Shown in pieces: positions 1 to 7,645 of a stretch of DNA of 11,798 nucleotides. The stretch's first letter is position 1; each line of letters opens with the position of its first letter. The translations under genes were made by a program, and so were the position numbers. This DNA comes from Lachnospiraceae bacterium (GTDB lineage Bacteria; Bacillota; Clostridia; Lachnospirales; Lachnospiraceae): NCBI GenBank assembly GCA_021202575.1, contig JAJQCU010000009.1, forward strand, positions 1-11,798, in the 5' to 3' direction. The notes below the pieces were generated by a model. It was not told the origin of the DNA. It was given only the letters and a program-made list of their open reading frames with translations, and made no database searches.

Positions 1-251
1 AAAAAATCATCGAAACAGTCAACAAGAACGGATCTCAGGTCAGCGGCCGCGGCCCTCTTCCTACCAAAAAGGAGGTTGTGACCATCCTCAGGGCGGTTCA
101 CAAGTACAAGGACTCCAGAGAGCAGTTTGAGCAGAGAACCCACAAGAGACTGATCGATGTCAATGCCCCGAACCAGAAGACCATGGATGCCCTGCAGAGA
201 ATGGAACTTCCGGCCGGTGTCAATATTGTTATCAAAATGGTCACAAAGTAA
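1..251 (+). CDS. rpsJ: 30S ribosomal protein S10 (3' part)
   Basis: This is the C-terminal part of S10, a protein of the 30S head that in many bacteria also acts as the transcription antitermination factor NusE. The reading frame starts at base 3 and gives 82 residues up to TAA. About 23 N-terminal residues lie outside the window, judging from the usual length of about 102. Recognisable S10 segments are [20 protein letters not shown], then [14 protein letters not shown] and the terminal [15 protein letters not shown]10 is normally the first gene of its operon, so the promoter and any leader regulation lie upstream and cannot be seen. It is followed by a 63-base spacer and rplC. Identification is secure. 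Confidence 0.97.
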   Translation, partial: KIIETVNKNGSQVSGRGPLPTKKEVVTILRAVHKYKDSREQFEQRTHKRLIDVNAPNQKTMDALQRMELPAGVNIVIKMVTK

Positions 252-261
252 TTACAAAACC

Positions 262-301
262 TTCTACTAGAATGAATGGCCGGTTCCATTCCGCTGTAGA
301 A
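262..301 (+). promoter_or_regulatory. two-part stem-loop just before the rplC ribosome binding site
   Basis: The spacer between rpsJ and rplC can fold. TTCTAC (262–267) pairs with GTAGAA (296–301), and inside it GAATGG (274–279) pairs with CCATTC (286–291) around a CCGGTT loop. The unpaired bulges are 268–273 and 292–295. The outer stem ends just before the AAGGAGG at 304–310. There is no U-run after it, so it is not a standard terminator. It could affect rplC translation, mRNA processing or stability. Function is inferred only from position and pairing. Confidence 0.4.
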
Positions 302-314
302 AAAAGGAGGAAAA

Positions 315-998
315 ATGAAAAAAGGCATTTTAGCAACAAAAATCGGCATGACCCAGATTTTTGCCGAAGACGGCTCCCTCATTCCCGTAACCGTGCTTCA
401 GGCGGGCCCCTGCTACGTCACCCAGGTCAAGACTGTGGAGAAGGACGGTTATTCCGCGGTACAGCTTGGCTTTGTTGACAAGAAGGAAAAGCAGAATATC
501 AAGGACAGAAGCGGCAAGAAGGAAGTAGTTCACAGACACGGAGTGAACAAGCCGCTGCAGGGACATTTCGCGAAAGCGGGCGTAACATCCAAGAGATATG
601 TCAGAGAGTTTAAGTTTGTGAACGCTGAGGATTATGCCCTGGGCGCGGAGATCAAAGCGGATATCTTCGCGGTGGGTGATCACATAGACGCGACTGCCAT
701 CAGCAAGGGCAAGGGCTTCCAGGGCGCCATCAAGAGACATGGCCAGCACAGAGGCCCCATGGCTCACGGCTCCAAGTTCCACCGCCATCAGGGCTCCAAT
801 GGCTCCGCCACCACGCCGGGCCGCGTGTTCAAGGGCAAGGGAATGCCCGGACACATGGGCTGCGTGACGGTGACCGTGCAGAACCTGACCGTAGTGAGAG
901 TAGACGCAGAACAGAACCTGCTGCTGGTGAAGGGCTCCGTTCCCGGTCCCAAGAAGGGTCTGGTCAAGATCAAAGAGACCGTCAAGGTCGAGGCTTAA
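315..998 (+). CDS. rplC: 50S ribosomal protein L3
   Basis: L3 is a 23S rRNA-binding protein that starts 50S assembly; its long finger reaches towards the peptidyl-transferase centre. The product is 227 residues. The N-terminal [18 protein letters not shown] and the central [15 protein letters not shown], followed by [11 protein letters not shown] and [13 protein letters not shown], are typical L3 and form the barrel and the finger. The start is ATG at 315, four bases after AAGGAGG at 304–310. The protein is longer than the ~209 residues of Bacillus L3. The extra residues fall around 60–77, between the KEK and NKP segments, in a lysine-rich stretch, so they look like a lineage insertion in a surface loop. 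A Cys follows GHMG (residue 174 or so) where many homologues have Gly or Lys. It ends with TAA, 23 bases before rplD. Confidence 0.98.
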   Translation: MKKGILATKIGMTQIFAEDGSLIPVTVLQAGPCYVTQVKTVEKDGYSAVQLGFVDKKEKQNIKDRSGKKEVVHRHGVNKPLQGHFAKAGVTSKRYVREFKFVNAEDYALGAEIKADIFAVGDHIDATAISKGKGFQGAIKRHGQHRGPMAHGSKFHRHQGSNGSATTPGRVFKGKGMPGHMGCVTVTVQNLTVVRVDAEQNLLLVKGSVPGPKKGLVKIKETVKVEA

Positions 999-1021
999 TC
1001 GGTTGAAAGGAGGACATTCAG

Positions 1022-1642
1022 ATGGCAAACGTATCTGTTTATAATATGGAAGGCGAACAGGTCGGCACACTGGAGTTAAATGACGCAGTGTTCGGCGTAC
1101 CTGTTAATGAGCACCTGGTACACCTGTCTGTAGTGCAGTATCTTGCTGACAACCGTCAGGGCACGCAGAAGGCAAAGACCCGCTCCGAGGTCAGCGGCGG
1201 CGGCAGGAAGCCGTGGAGGCAGAAGGGAACCGGCCACGCGAGACAGGGTTCCACCCGGGCGCCCCAGTGGAAGGGCGGCGGAGTTGTGTTCGCGCCTGTT
1301 CCCAGGAATTACAGCTTCAAGATGAACAAGAAGGAAAAGAGAGCGGCTCTGAAAAGCGCTCTGAGCGATGCGGTGGCAAGCGGAAAGCTGATTGTGGTCG
1401 ACGAGCTGAAGTTTGATGAGATTAAGACAAAGGCCTTTGTGAAGGTCATGAATAATTTAAAGGTGGAGAAGGGCCTGGTTGTGCTGGATGAGAATGATCC
1501 GAAGGTAGTCATGAGCGCGAGAAACGTGGCCGGTATCCAGACGACTCTGACGAACAGCCTGTGCACCTATGACATTGTGAAGGCGAAGAAGGTTGTCCTG
1601 ACAAAGGGAGCTGTGGCAAAAATTGAGGAGGTATTCGCATAA
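1022..1642 (+). CDS. rplD: 50S ribosomal protein L4
   Basis: L4 binds 23S rRNA, and its long loop lines the peptide exit tunnel next to L22. In enterobacteria it also represses its own operon; whether it does so here cannot be told, because the leader is outside the window. The product is 206 residues, the normal length. The tunnel loop, about residues 45–92, is clear: [20 protein letters not shown] followed by [18 protein letters not shown]. This region is where macrolide resistance changes occur in other species; the conserved [11 protein letters not shown] core is intact. The ribosome binding site AAAGGAGG (1006–1013) is well placed for ATG 1022. The TAA stop shares its last base with the ATG of rplW. 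Confidence 0.98.
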   Translation: MANVSVYNMEGEQVGTLELNDAVFGVPVNEHLVHLSVVQYLADNRQGTQKAKTRSEVSGGGRKPWRQKGTGHARQGSTRAPQWKGGGVVFAPVPRNYSFKMNKKEKRAALKSALSDAVASGKLIVVDELKFDEIKTKAFVKVMNNLKVEKGLVVLDENDPKVVMSARNVAGIQTTLTNSLCTYDIVKAKKVVLTKGAVAKIEEVFA

Positions 1643-1941
1643 TGGCCAATATTCAGTATTATGACGTTATCCTCAAACCGGTAGTGACTGAGAAGTCCAT
1701 AAACGGCATGAGCGAGAAAAAATACACGTTTTACGTACACCCGGAAGCAAATAAGATTATGATCAAGGAGGCTGTCGAGAAGATGTTCGACGGCGTCAAG
1801 GTCAAAAAGGTCAATACCATGAACTGCCTCGGCAAGAATAAGAGAAGAGGCATGGTGACAGGCAAAACCTCTGCGAAGAAGAAGGCGATTGTCTGGCTGA
1901 CTGAGGACAGCAAGGACATCGAGATCTTTGCGGGTCTGTAA
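1642..1941 (+). CDS. rplW: 50S ribosomal protein L23
   Basis: L23 sits at the exit of the peptide tunnel, where it docks trigger factor and the signal recognition particle. The product is 99 residues, close to the usual 95–100. The signature [12 protein letters not shown] is at residues 8–19; its Glu17 corresponds to the glutamate used for trigger factor binding in E. coli. A basic KNKRRG loop lies near residue 65, and the protein ends in the usual strand (KAIVWLTE). The start overlaps the rplD stop by one base (TAATG). Its ribosome binding site GAGGAGGT (1625–1632) lies inside the rplD coding sequence, which suggests translational coupling. Confidence 0.98.
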   Translation: MANIQYYDVILKPVVTEKSINGMSEKKYTFYVHPEANKIMIKEAVEKMFDGVKVKKVNTMNCLGKNKRRGMVTGKTSAKKKAIVWLTEDSKDIEIFAGL

Positions 1942-1961
1942 ATCGAAAGGAGAATGATAAC

Positions 1962-2804
1962 ATGGGAATCAAGACATATAACCCATATACCCCTTCCAGG
2001 AGAAATATGACCGGCTCTGATTTCGCGGAGATCACAAAAAAGACTCCTGAGAAGTCCCTTACCAGAGCGGTGAAGAAGAATTCCGGCCGCAACAACCAGG
2101 GGAAGATTACAGTAAGGCACCGCGGCGGCGGCGAGAAGAGAAGATACAGGATCATCGATTTCAAGAGAAATAAGGACGGCATTCCGGCAAAGGTCATCGG
2201 CATTGAGTACGATCCCAACAGAAGTGCCAACATCGCCCTGATCTGCTACGCGGACGGCGAGAAGGCCTATATCCTGGCGCCGAAGGGACTGACCGACGGC
2301 ATGAAGGTGATGAATGGCCCGGAGGCTGAGGCCCGTATCGGCAACTGCCTGCCGCTTGCCAATATTCCGATTGGTACCCAGATTCACAATATTGAGCTGT
2401 ACCCCGGCAAGGGCGGACAGCTGGCCCGCTCCGCGGGCAACAGCGCTCAGCTGATGGCCAAGGAAGGCAAGTACGCCACCTTAAGGCTTCCCTCCGGAGA
2501 GATGAGAATGGTGCCGTTAAACTGCAGAGCCACCATCGGCGAGGTCGGCAACGGCGACCACAATCTGATCAAGATCGGAAGCGCCGGGCGCAAGCGCCAC
2601 ATGGGTATCCGCCCCACGGTCCGCGGTTCTGTTATGAACCCGAACGATCACCCGCACGGCGGCGGCGAGGGCAGAGCACCCGTCGGACGTCCGGGACCGA
2701 GTACCCCCTGGGGCAAACCGGCTCTCGGCTTAAAGACCCGCAAAAAGAAGAAGCAGTCCAACAAGCTGATCGTGAGACGCCGCGACGGCAGGGCGATCAA
2801 GTAA
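1962..2804 (+). CDS. rplB: 50S ribosomal protein L2
   Basis: L2 is a highly conserved 50S protein needed for subunit joining and peptidyl-transferase activity. The product is 280 residues (usual 273–280). An OB-fold N-terminal half includes [19 protein letters not shown] at about 51–69, and an SH3-like C-terminal half contains [14 protein letters not shown] at about 225–238. His230 in that motif corresponds to the E. coli His229 reported as important for activity. The basic tail ([19 protein letters not shown]) is intact. ATG 1962 follows AAAGGAG (1946–1952) at normal spacing. It is 20 bases after rplW and 18 before rpsS. Nothing is missing. Confidence 0.99.
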   Translation: MGIKTYNPYTPSRRNMTGSDFAEITKKTPEKSLTRAVKKNSGRNNQGKITVRHRGGGEKRRYRIIDFKRNKDGIPAKVIGIEYDPNRSANIALICYADGEKAYILAPKGLTDGMKVMNGPEAEARIGNCLPLANIPIGTQIHNIELYPGKGGQLARSAGNSAQLMAKEGKYATLRLPSGEMRMVPLNCRATIGEVGNGDHNLIKIGSAGRKRHMGIRPTVRGSVMNPNDHPHGGGEGRAPVGRPGPSTPWGKPALGLKTRKKKKQSNKLIVRRRDGRAIK

Positions 2805-2822
2805 TTCAGGAGGAAGATAAAA

Positions 2823-3104
2823 ATGGCAAGATCATTGAAAAAAGGACCATTCGCAGACGCGAGCCTGCTGAAAAAGGTGGATGCGCTGAACGCGTCCGGT
2901 CAGAAGCAGGTTATCAAGACCTGGTCCCGCCGCTCTACAATTTTCCCGTCCTTTGTTGGGCATACCTTCGCGGTTCACAATGGAAAGCAGCATATTCCGG
3001 TATATGTCACCGAGGATATGGTTGGCCATAAGCTGGGAGAGTTCGTGGCGACCAGAACGTTCAGAGGACATGGCAAGGACGAGAAAAAGTCCAAGGTAAG
3101 ATAA
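2823..3104 (+). CDS. rpsS: 30S ribosomal protein S19
   Basis: S19 lies in the 30S head, binds 16S rRNA together with S13, and approaches the A-site tRNA. The product is 93 residues, the standard length. Family landmarks are [12 protein letters not shown] at the N-terminus, [20 protein letters not shown] in the middle and [18 protein letters not shown] near the C-terminus. AGGAGG at 2808–2813 serves ATG 2823. It lies 38 bases before rplV; that spacer can form only a weak 4-bp hairpin (TCCC/GGGA). Confidence 0.98.
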   Translation: MARSLKKGPFADASLLKKVDALNASGQKQVIKTWSRRSTIFPSFVGHTFAVHNGKQHIPVYVTEDMVGHKLGEFVATRTFRGHGKDEKKSKVR

Positions 3105-3142
3105 GACGGCGTCCCAGAAGGGATTGAAAGGAGGCTATATCT

Positions 3143-3532
3143 ATGGCAAAAGGACATAGATCTCAGATTAAGAGAGAGAGAAACGCTCAGAAAAAAGATA
3201 CCAGACCTTCGGCTAAGCTGTCTTACGCCAGAGTGTCTGTTCAGAAAGCATGCTTTGTGCTTGACGCAATCAGAGGCAAGGATGTGGATACCGCACTGGC
3301 CATCCTTTCCTACAGCCCCAGATATGCGGCCAGCATTACCAAAAAATTACTGGAATCGGCAATCGCGAACGCTGAGACCAACAACGGATTAAACCGTGAC
3401 AATCTTTATGTCGCAGAGTGCTACGCAGGTCAGGCGGCAATCATGAAGCGCATCAGACCCCGCGCACAGGGCAGAGCGTACAGGATTGAGAAGAGAACGA
3501 GCCACATTACTATCATTCTCGATGAAAGATAG
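3143..3532 (+). CDS. rplV: 50S ribosomal protein L22
   Basis: L22 contacts all domains of 23S rRNA, and its beta-hairpin lines the exit tunnel opposite L4. The product is 129 residues, longer than the ~113 of Bacillus. The additional residues form a basic N-terminal extension (MAKGHRSQIKRERNAQKKDT) before the conserved domain starting near PSAKLSYARVS (22–32). The ATG at 3143 is supported by AAAGGAGG at 3127–3134, eight bases upstream, so the extension appears real; I recall similar extensions in Lachnospiraceae L22. The tunnel hairpin (about 91–112, MKRIRPRAQGRA) and the terminal HITIIL are intact. The stop is TAG, unlike the common TAA. Confidence 0.98.
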   Translation: MAKGHRSQIKRERNAQKKDTRPSAKLSYARVSVQKACFVLDAIRGKDVDTALAILSYSPRYAASITKKLLESAIANAETNNGLNRDNLYVAECYAGQAAIMKRIRPRAQGRAYRIEKRTSHITIILDER

Positions 3533-3553
3533 GACTGTTGAAAGGAGAATCAA

Positions 3554-4210
3554 ATGGGACAGAAAGTTAATCCTCATGGCCTGAGAGTAGGTATCATAAA
3601 AGATTGGGATTCCAGGTGGTATGCTGATAAAAAGTTCCCTGAATATTTAAAGGAAGACTATGAGATCAGGAAGTTCCTGAAGAAGAAGTTATACAGCGCG
3701 GGCGTATCCTAAATCGAGATAGAGAGAGCGGCCGAGAGAGTAAAGGTTACTCTTTATACAGCGAAACCGGGCGTTGTCATCGGCAAGGGCGGCGCGGAGA
3801 TCGAGGTTACCAGGCAGGAGCTTGGCAAGCTGACCGGCAAGAAGGTTCTGATTGACATCAAGGAGATCAAGAGGCCTGACAAGGACGCGCAGCTGGTGGC
3901 GGAGAATATTGCGCAGCAGCTGGAAAACCGTGTGTCCTACAGGCGTGCCATGAAGTCCTGCATGAGCAGAACCATGAAGTCCGGCGCACTTGGCATTAAG
4001 TGCTCCGCCTCCGGACGTCTGGGCGGCGCGGACATCGCGCGCAGAGAGTTCTACAGCGAGGGCACCATTCCGCTTCAGACTCTGAGAGCGGATATTGATT
4101 ACGGCTTTGCGGAGGCGGATACCACCTACGGCAAGGTCGGTGTGAAGGTATGGATTTACAAGGGCGAAATACTGCCGGAAAAAGGAAACAGGGAAGGGAG
4201 CGATAAGTAA
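3554..4210 (+). pseudogene. rpsC: 30S ribosomal protein S3 gene interrupted by an in-frame TAA at codon 53
   Basis: S3 sits at the mRNA entry tunnel of the 30S subunit and takes part in unwinding mRNA; it is essential. ATG 3554 is preceded by AAAGGAG (3541–3547), and the frame runs 219 codons to TAA 4208–4210, the normal S3 length. The N-terminus [18 protein letters not shown], the KH motif VIGKGG (75–80), the RRAMK helicase-type residues (130–134) and [18 protein letters not shown] (153–170) are all classic S3. However, bases 3710–3712 are TAA, between GVS and IEIERAA. Homologues have Lys or Arg here (GVSKIEIER type), so AAA to TAA, one A-to-T change at 3710, is the simplest cause. The frame is otherwise undamaged, with no indel. 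As written it yields a 52-residue fragment; the next in-frame start is GTG 3896 with no ribosome binding site. A sequencing or assembly error is the likeliest explanation. Confidence 0.93.
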
Positions 4211-4212
4211 TT

Positions 4213-4650
4213 ATGTTAATGCCAAAAAGAGTGAAACATCGTAAACAATTCCGCGGTTCCATGCACGGCAGAGCGACCAGAGGCAACACAATCACCTACG
4301 GCGATTACGGCCTGGTGGCGGTGGAGCCCTGCTGGATCAAGGCCAATCAGATTGAGGCTGCCCGTGTAGCGGCAACCCGTTATATGAAGCGTGCGGGAAA
4401 GGTCTGGATCAAGATTTTCCCTGACAAGCCGGTAACAGCCACGCCCGCTGAGACCCGTATGGGTAAAGGTAAGGGCAGCGTGGAGTACTGGGTAGCGGTG
4501 GTCAAGCCGGACCGCGTACTGTTCGAGGTCGGCGGCGTACCGGAGGAGACGGCAAAGGAGGCCATGCGTCTGGCGATGCACAAGCTCCCCTGCAAGTGCA
4601 AGATCGTTTCCAAGGCGGATCTGGAAGGCGGTGTATCAAATGAAGAGTAA
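4213..4650 (+). CDS. rplP: 50S ribosomal protein L16
   Basis: L16 helps position the A-site tRNA and completes late 50S assembly. The product is 145 residues, a little longer than the usual ~137–144 because of an acidic tail (EGGVSNEE). Family features are the start [15 protein letters not shown], then [20 protein letters not shown] (about 49–68), the RMGKGKG loop (82–88) and [20 protein letters not shown] 4213 lies only two bases after the rpsC stop; its best ribosome binding site, GGGAG at 4196–4200, is inside rpsC and rather far, so coupling to S3 translation is plausible. If so, the stop inside rpsC would also reduce L16 translation. The second ATG at 4219 is a less likely start, since homologues begin ML(M/L)PKR. 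Confidence 0.97.
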   Translation: MLMPKRVKHRKQFRGSMHGRATRGNTITYGDYGLVAVEPCWIKANQIEAARVAATRYMKRAGKVWIKIFPDKPVTATPAETRMGKGKGSVEYWVAVVKPDRVLFEVGGVPEETAKEAMRLAMHKLPCKCKIVSKADLEGGVSNEE

Positions 4651-4849
4651 GAAATATATTGATGAATTAAACGGGAAGACCCCCGCGGAGCTTCAGAAGG
4701 ATTTGACAGCGGCGAAAAAGGAGCTTTTCAATTTGAGATTCCAGAATGCGACCAATCAGCTGGATAACACGGCGAGGATCAGGGAGGTTCGCAAGAACAT
4801 CGCCCGCATCCAGACGGTGCTTACCCAGAAGGCAAAGACGGCCGAGTGA
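4640..4849 (+). CDS. rpmC: 50S ribosomal protein L29
   Basis: L29 is a small helical 50S protein beside L23 at the tunnel exit. Starting at ATG 4640 it has 69 residues (usual 60–70), beginning [18 protein letters not shown] and including the signature [20 protein letters not shown] (about 27–46) typical of L29. A GTG at 4631 in the same frame would add three residues, but GGAAGG at 4623–4628 fits ATG 4640 better and homologues start there. The gene overlaps the end of rplP by 11 bases, in a different frame. It ends in TGA, 36 bases before rpsQ. Confidence 0.95.
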   Translation: MKSKKYIDELNGKTPAELQKDLTAAKKELFNLRFQNATNQLDNTARIREVRKNIARIQTVLTQKAKTAE

Positions 4850-4869
4850 GTCGCAGGTATGATTTCAGA

Positions 4870-4875
4870 AAGGAG
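4870..4875 (+). promoter_or_regulatory. ribosome binding site for rpsQ, which decides its GTG start
   Basis: AAGGAG at 4870–4875 lies ten bases before GTG 4886. No in-frame ATG precedes that codon with the correct spacing, and the protein starts as expected for S17, so GTG is the start. Confidence 0.85.
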
Positions 4876-4885
4876 ATTTTAAGCC

Positions 4886-5143
4886 GTGGCGGAAAGAAAT
4901 TTGAGAAAAACACGTGTTGGTAAGGTTACCAGCAATAAGATGGATAAAACGATCGTCGTCGCAATCGAGAATCGTGTCAGACATCCTCTTTACAAAAAGA
5001 TTGTGAAGAGCACCTATAAGCTGAAGGCGCATGATGAGAATAACGAGTGCAATATCGGCGATACCGTCAGAGTTATGGAGACCAGGCCTCTTTCCAAGGA
5101 AAAGAGATGGAGGCTGGTTGAGATCATCGAGAGAGCGAAGTAA
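4886..5143 (+). CDS. rpsQ: 30S ribosomal protein S17
   Basis: S17 is an OB-fold protein that binds 16S rRNA early in 30S assembly. The product is 85 residues, the usual length. It contains [19 protein letters not shown] (residues 4–22) and [21 protein letters not shown] (30–50), which are S17 signatures, and ends with the KRWRLVEII strand. The gene uses GTG as start (4886), the only non-ATG start in the window among complete genes, with AAGGAG ten bases before it. It is followed by rplN after 35 bases. Confidence 0.97.
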   Translation: MAERNLRKTRVGKVTSNKMDKTIVVAIENRVRHPLYKKIVKSTYKLKAHDENNECNIGDTVRVMETRPLSKEKRWRLVEIIERAK

Positions 5144-5178
5144 GCTCATTTACAGTAAGATATGGAAGGAGAATTAGC

Positions 5179-5547
5179 ATGATTCAGCAAGAAAGCAGAC
5201 TGAGAGTTGCTGATAACACCGGTGCCAAAGAGCTGCTCTGCATCAGAGTTTCGGGCGGCTCCACCAGGAGATATGCAAATATCGGTGATATCATCGTCGC
5301 TACCGTCAAGGACGCAACACCCGGCGGTGTTGTGAAAAAGGGCGATGTTGTGAAGGCCGTTGTCGTCCGTACTGTAAAGGGCGCGAGACGTAAGGACGGT
5401 TCCTATATTAAATTTGATGAGAATGCCGCTGTGATTATCAAGGACGACAAGACCCCCAGGGGTACCCGTATCTTTGGACCGGTGGCGAGGGAGCTGCGTG
5501 AGAAACAGTTTATGAAGATCGTTTCTCTGGCCCCTGAAGTGTTATAA
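5179..5547 (+). CDS. rplN: 50S ribosomal protein L14
   Basis: L14 lies on the interface side of the 50S subunit, forming bridges to the 30S; it is also the anti-association target of RsfS. The product is 122 residues, exactly the typical length. The start [19 protein letters not shown] and the signature [15 protein letters not shown] (36–50), then [18 protein letters not shown] (70–87) and [18 protein letters not shown] (90–107), are complete. AAGGAG (5166–5171) serves ATG 5179. The TAA stop (5545–5547) overlaps the next ribosome binding site, AAGGAGGTG at 5546–5554. Confidence 0.98.
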   Translation: MIQQESRLRVADNTGAKELLCIRVSGGSTRRYANIGDIIVATVKDATPGGVVKKGDVVKAVVVRTVKGARRKDGSYIKFDENAAVIIKDDKTPRGTRIFGPVARELREKQFMKIVSLAPEVL

Positions 5548-5562
5548 GGAGGTGCCATTATT

Positions 5563-5868
5563 ATGTTGAAAATTAAAAAGGGTGATACGGTTCAGGTGAT
5601 CGCCGGCAAGGATAATGGCAAGCAGGGCAAGGTGGTATCCGTGGATTTAAAGACCCGCAGAGTGATTGTCGAGGGCGTCAATGTGGTTTCCAGACATACC
5701 AAATCCAGCCAGGCGAATCCCAACGGCGGTATTGTCCAGAAGGAAGCTCCTATCGATGGCTCCAACGTTATGCTGGTTTACAAGGGAAAGCCCACCAGAG
5801 TTGGCTTTGGCATGAAGGACGGCAAAAAGGTCCGCATCGCGAAGGCTACCGGCGACGTCATCGACTGA
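5563..5868 (+). CDS. rplX: 50S ribosomal protein L24
   Basis: L24 initiates 50S assembly by binding the 5' domain of 23S rRNA. The product is 101 residues, standard for Gram-positive bacteria. The N-terminal KOW motif (KKGDTVQVIAGKDNGKQGKV, about residues 5–24) and the central EGVNVVSRHTKSSQANPNGG (about 38–57) are clear, and a second strand carries GFGMKDGKKVRIAK near the end. Start ATG 5563 follows AAGGAGGTG, which overlaps the stop of rplN, so the two genes are probably coupled. Stop is TGA. There is a 24-base spacer to rplE. Confidence 0.97.
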   Translation: MLKIKKGDTVQVIAGKDNGKQGKVVSVDLKTRRVIVEGVNVVSRHTKSSQANPNGGIVQKEAPIDGSNVMLVYKGKPTRVGFGMKDGKKVRIAKATGDVID

Positions 5869-5892
5869 TTCTGAAGGAAGGAGATTAAATTC

Positions 5893-6432
5893 ATGGCAAG
5901 ACTGAAGGAGACATATCAGAACGAGATTGTCGAAGCTATGACAAAGAAGTTCGGATATAAGAATATAATGGAAGTCCCGAAGCTTGATAAGATTGTGGTC
6001 AACATGGGCGTTGGCGAAGCGAAGGACAATGCGAAGGCCTTAGAGGGCGCTGTCAGAGACATGGAAGCCATCACGGGCCAGAAGGCGGTAATTACCAGAG
6101 CCAAGAACGCCATCGCGAACTTCAAGATTCGTGAGGGCATGGCAATCGGCTGCAAGGTGACTCTGCGCGGCGAGAAAATGTATGAGTTTCTGGATCGGCT
6201 GGTGAACCTGGCTCTTCCCCGTGTGCGTGACTTCAGAGGCGTCAATCCCAATTCCTTTGACGGGAGAGGCAATTACGCCCTTGGCATCAAGGAGCAGCTG
6301 ATTTTCCCGGAGATCGAGTACGATAAGGTTGACAAGGTAAGAGGCATGGACATCATTATCGTCACTACCGCAAAGACGGATGAAGAGGCACGTGAATTGT
6401 TAAAGCTGTTCAACATGCCGTTTGCGAAATAA
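5893..6432 (+). CDS. rplE: 50S ribosomal protein L5
   Basis: L5 forms the central protuberance of the 50S subunit with L18 and 5S rRNA, and contacts the P-site tRNA. The product is 179 residues, identical in length to Bacillus L5. Conserved stretches are [41 protein letters not shown] and [20 protein letters not shown], the last being the P-site loop, then the C-terminal [15 protein letters not shown] 5893 follows AAGGAG (5878–5883). I looked for an S8-type repressor hairpin at the start, as known from E. coli, and saw no convincing one. Spacing to rpsN is 14 bases. Confidence 0.98.
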   Translation: MARLKETYQNEIVEAMTKKFGYKNIMEVPKLDKIVVNMGVGEAKDNAKALEGAVRDMEAITGQKAVITRAKNAIANFKIREGMAIGCKVTLRGEKMYEFLDRLVNLALPRVRDFRGVNPNSFDGRGNYALGIKEQLIFPEIEYDKVDKVRGMDIIIVTTAKTDEEARELLKLFNMPFAK

Positions 6433-6446
6433 CAGGGAGGTAATTC

Positions 6447-6632
6447 ATGGCAAAGACATCTTTGAAAGTGAAACAGCAGCGCAAACCGAGATTTTCTACG
6501 CAGGCTTATACCCGCTGCAGTATCTGCGGACGTCCGCACTCCGTTCTGAAAAAATACGGCATCTGCAGAATCTGCTTCCGCGAGCTGGCATATAAAGGAC
6601 AGATCCCCGGCGTGAAGAAAGCAAGCTGGTAA
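6447..6632 (+). CDS. rpsN: 30S ribosomal protein S14, zinc-binding type
   Basis: S14 assembles late into the 30S head. The product is 61 residues, the short form (type Z) used by Gram-positive bacteria. Four cysteines, at residues 24, 27, 40 and 43 (CSIC and CRIC), form a C+ zinc ribbon. The C-terminal region [18 protein letters not shown] is the canonical end. Because it needs zinc, such organisms often carry a second, cysteine-free S14 (C-) for zinc shortage, but only this copy is visible. ATG 6447 follows GGGAGG at 6435–6440. In the same operon lies adk, also with four zinc-type cysteines. Confidence 0.98.
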   Translation: MAKTSLKVKQQRKPRFSTQAYTRCSICGRPHSVLKKYGICRICFRELAYKGQIPGVKKASW

Positions 6633-6656
6633 ATAATTATTAAGGAGGAACAAATC

Positions 6657-7058
6657 ATGGGTATGAGCGATCCGATAGCAGATATGCTGACGAGAATTCG
6701 CAACGCGAACACCGCGAAGCATGACACTGTGTCTATTCCGTCTTCCAGGATGAAGCTTGCGATTGCGCAGATCTTGCTGGACGAAGGATATATCAAAAAA
6801 TATGACGTCGTACCGGACGGCAATTTCAAGAATATTGTGATCACATTAAAATACAGCGCGGATAAGAGCGAGAGAGCGATCAGCGGCATTAAGAGAATTT
6901 CCAAGCCGGGTCTGCGTATTTACGCCGGCAAGGAGGATATGCCGAAGGTGCTGGGCGGCCTGGGAATTGCCATCGTATCCACCAACCAGGGCGTGATCAC
7001 GGACAAAAAGGCCAGAGAGCTGCAGGTTGGCGGCGAGGTGCTGGCGTACGTCTGGTAA
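6657..7058 (+). CDS. rpsH: 30S ribosomal protein S8
   Basis: S8 binds the central domain of 16S rRNA and in E. coli represses the spc operon. The product is 133 residues, typical. [20 protein letters not shown] (residues 3–22) opens the protein and [13 protein letters not shown] (108–120) is the C-terminal S8 signature; it ends [16 protein letters not shown] (6642–6648) is eight bases from ATG 6657. A second ATG two codons later (6663) would give MSDP... and cannot be fully excluded. Fourteen and twenty-four base gaps on the upstream side show tight packing. Confidence 0.97.
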   Translation: MGMSDPIADMLTRIRNANTAKHDTVSIPSSRMKLAIAQILLDEGYIKKYDVVPDGNFKNIVITLKYSADKSERAISGIKRISKPGLRIYAGKEDMPKVLGGLGIAIVSTNQGVITDKKARELQVGGEVLAYVW

Positions 7059-7088
7059 GACGATTTATTATCACAAGGAGGTACGGGC

Positions 7089-7628
7089 ATGTCACGTATA
7101 GGAAGAATGCCAATCGCTGTCCCCGCGGGAGTTACCGTGGAGATCGCAGAAAATAATAAAGTGACTGTAAAAGGTCCCAAGGGAACCCTGACAAGGGCGC
7201 TTGCACCTGAGATGGAGATCAGACAGGAGGGTGCTGAGATTATTGTCTCAAGACCCAATGACTTAAAGAAAATGAAGTCCCTGCACGGCCTGACCAGGAC
7301 ATTGCTTCACAATATGGTTGTGGGCGTTACAGAGGGCTACGCCAAGAAGCTGGAGATCAACGGCGTGGGCTACAGGGCGTCCAAGTCCGGAAAGAAGCTG
7401 ACGCTGAACCTTGGTTATTCCCATCCGGTGGAAATGGTTGATCCCGAGGGTATTGAGACCGTTGTAGAGAATAATATCATCACCGTAAAGGGCATCGACA
7501 AGGAGAAGGTCGGCCAGTTTGCGGCGCAGATCAGAGATAAGAGGAGACCTGAGCCGTACAAGGGCAAGGGCATCAAGTACGCGGATGAGACGATCAGACG
7601 GAAAGTCGGCAAGACCGGTAAGAAATAA
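7089..7628 (+). CDS. rplF: 50S ribosomal protein L6
   Basis: L6 lies at the base of the L7/L12 stalk, near the sarcin-ricin loop where elongation factors act. The product is 179 residues, the usual size, with two tandem copies of an alpha/beta RNA-binding domain: about 1–80 ([26 protein letters not shown]) and 81–179. The C-terminal signature [11 protein letters not shown] (154–164) is intact. ATG 7089 follows AAGGAGG (7075–7081). Spacing to rplR is 17 bases. Confidence 0.98.
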   Translation: MSRIGRMPIAVPAGVTVEIAENNKVTVKGPKGTLTRALAPEMEIRQEGAEIIVSRPNDLKKMKSLHGLTRTLLHNMVVGVTEGYAKKLEINGVGYRASKSGKKLTLNLGYSHPVEMVDPEGIETVVENNIITVKGIDKEKVGQFAAQIRDKRRPEPYKGKGIKYADETIRRKVGKTGKK

Positions 7629-7630
7629 TT

Positions 7631-7636
7631 AAGGAG
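7631..7636 (+). promoter_or_regulatory. ribosome binding site that decides the rplR start
   Basis: AAGGAG at 7631–7636 is only three bases from an in-frame GTG at 7640 but nine bases from ATG 7646. The usual spacing and homologue N-termini (MVNK or MVSK type) favour ATG 7646. Confidence 0.8.
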
Positions 7637-7645
7637 AGTGTGAAA

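Noticed and set aside
330..1070. Long reverse-strand open frame of 246 codons opposite rplC
   Set aside because: It lies antisense to a certain L3 gene, has no recognisable domain and arises from the codon bias (RNY-like, few stop-forming triplets on the opposite strand). The same applies to the reverse frames at 1731–2387, 7415–8032 and 11388–11789.
3105..3142. Hairpin TCCC-AGAA-GGGA between rpsS and rplV
   Set aside because: Only four pairs and no T-run; this is expected by chance.
3554..4210. Genetic code change or selenocysteine/pyrrolysine-type readthrough at the rpsC TAA
   Set aside because: TAA is used as the ordinary stop in most genes here; selenocysteine uses TGA and pyrrolysine uses TAG, and no special stem-loop needed for such recoding was seen right after the codon.
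5869..5920. S8-repressor-like hairpin at the start of rplE
   Set aside because: In E. coli S8 binds near the rplE start, but I could not find a matching stem with the needed bulges in this sequence.
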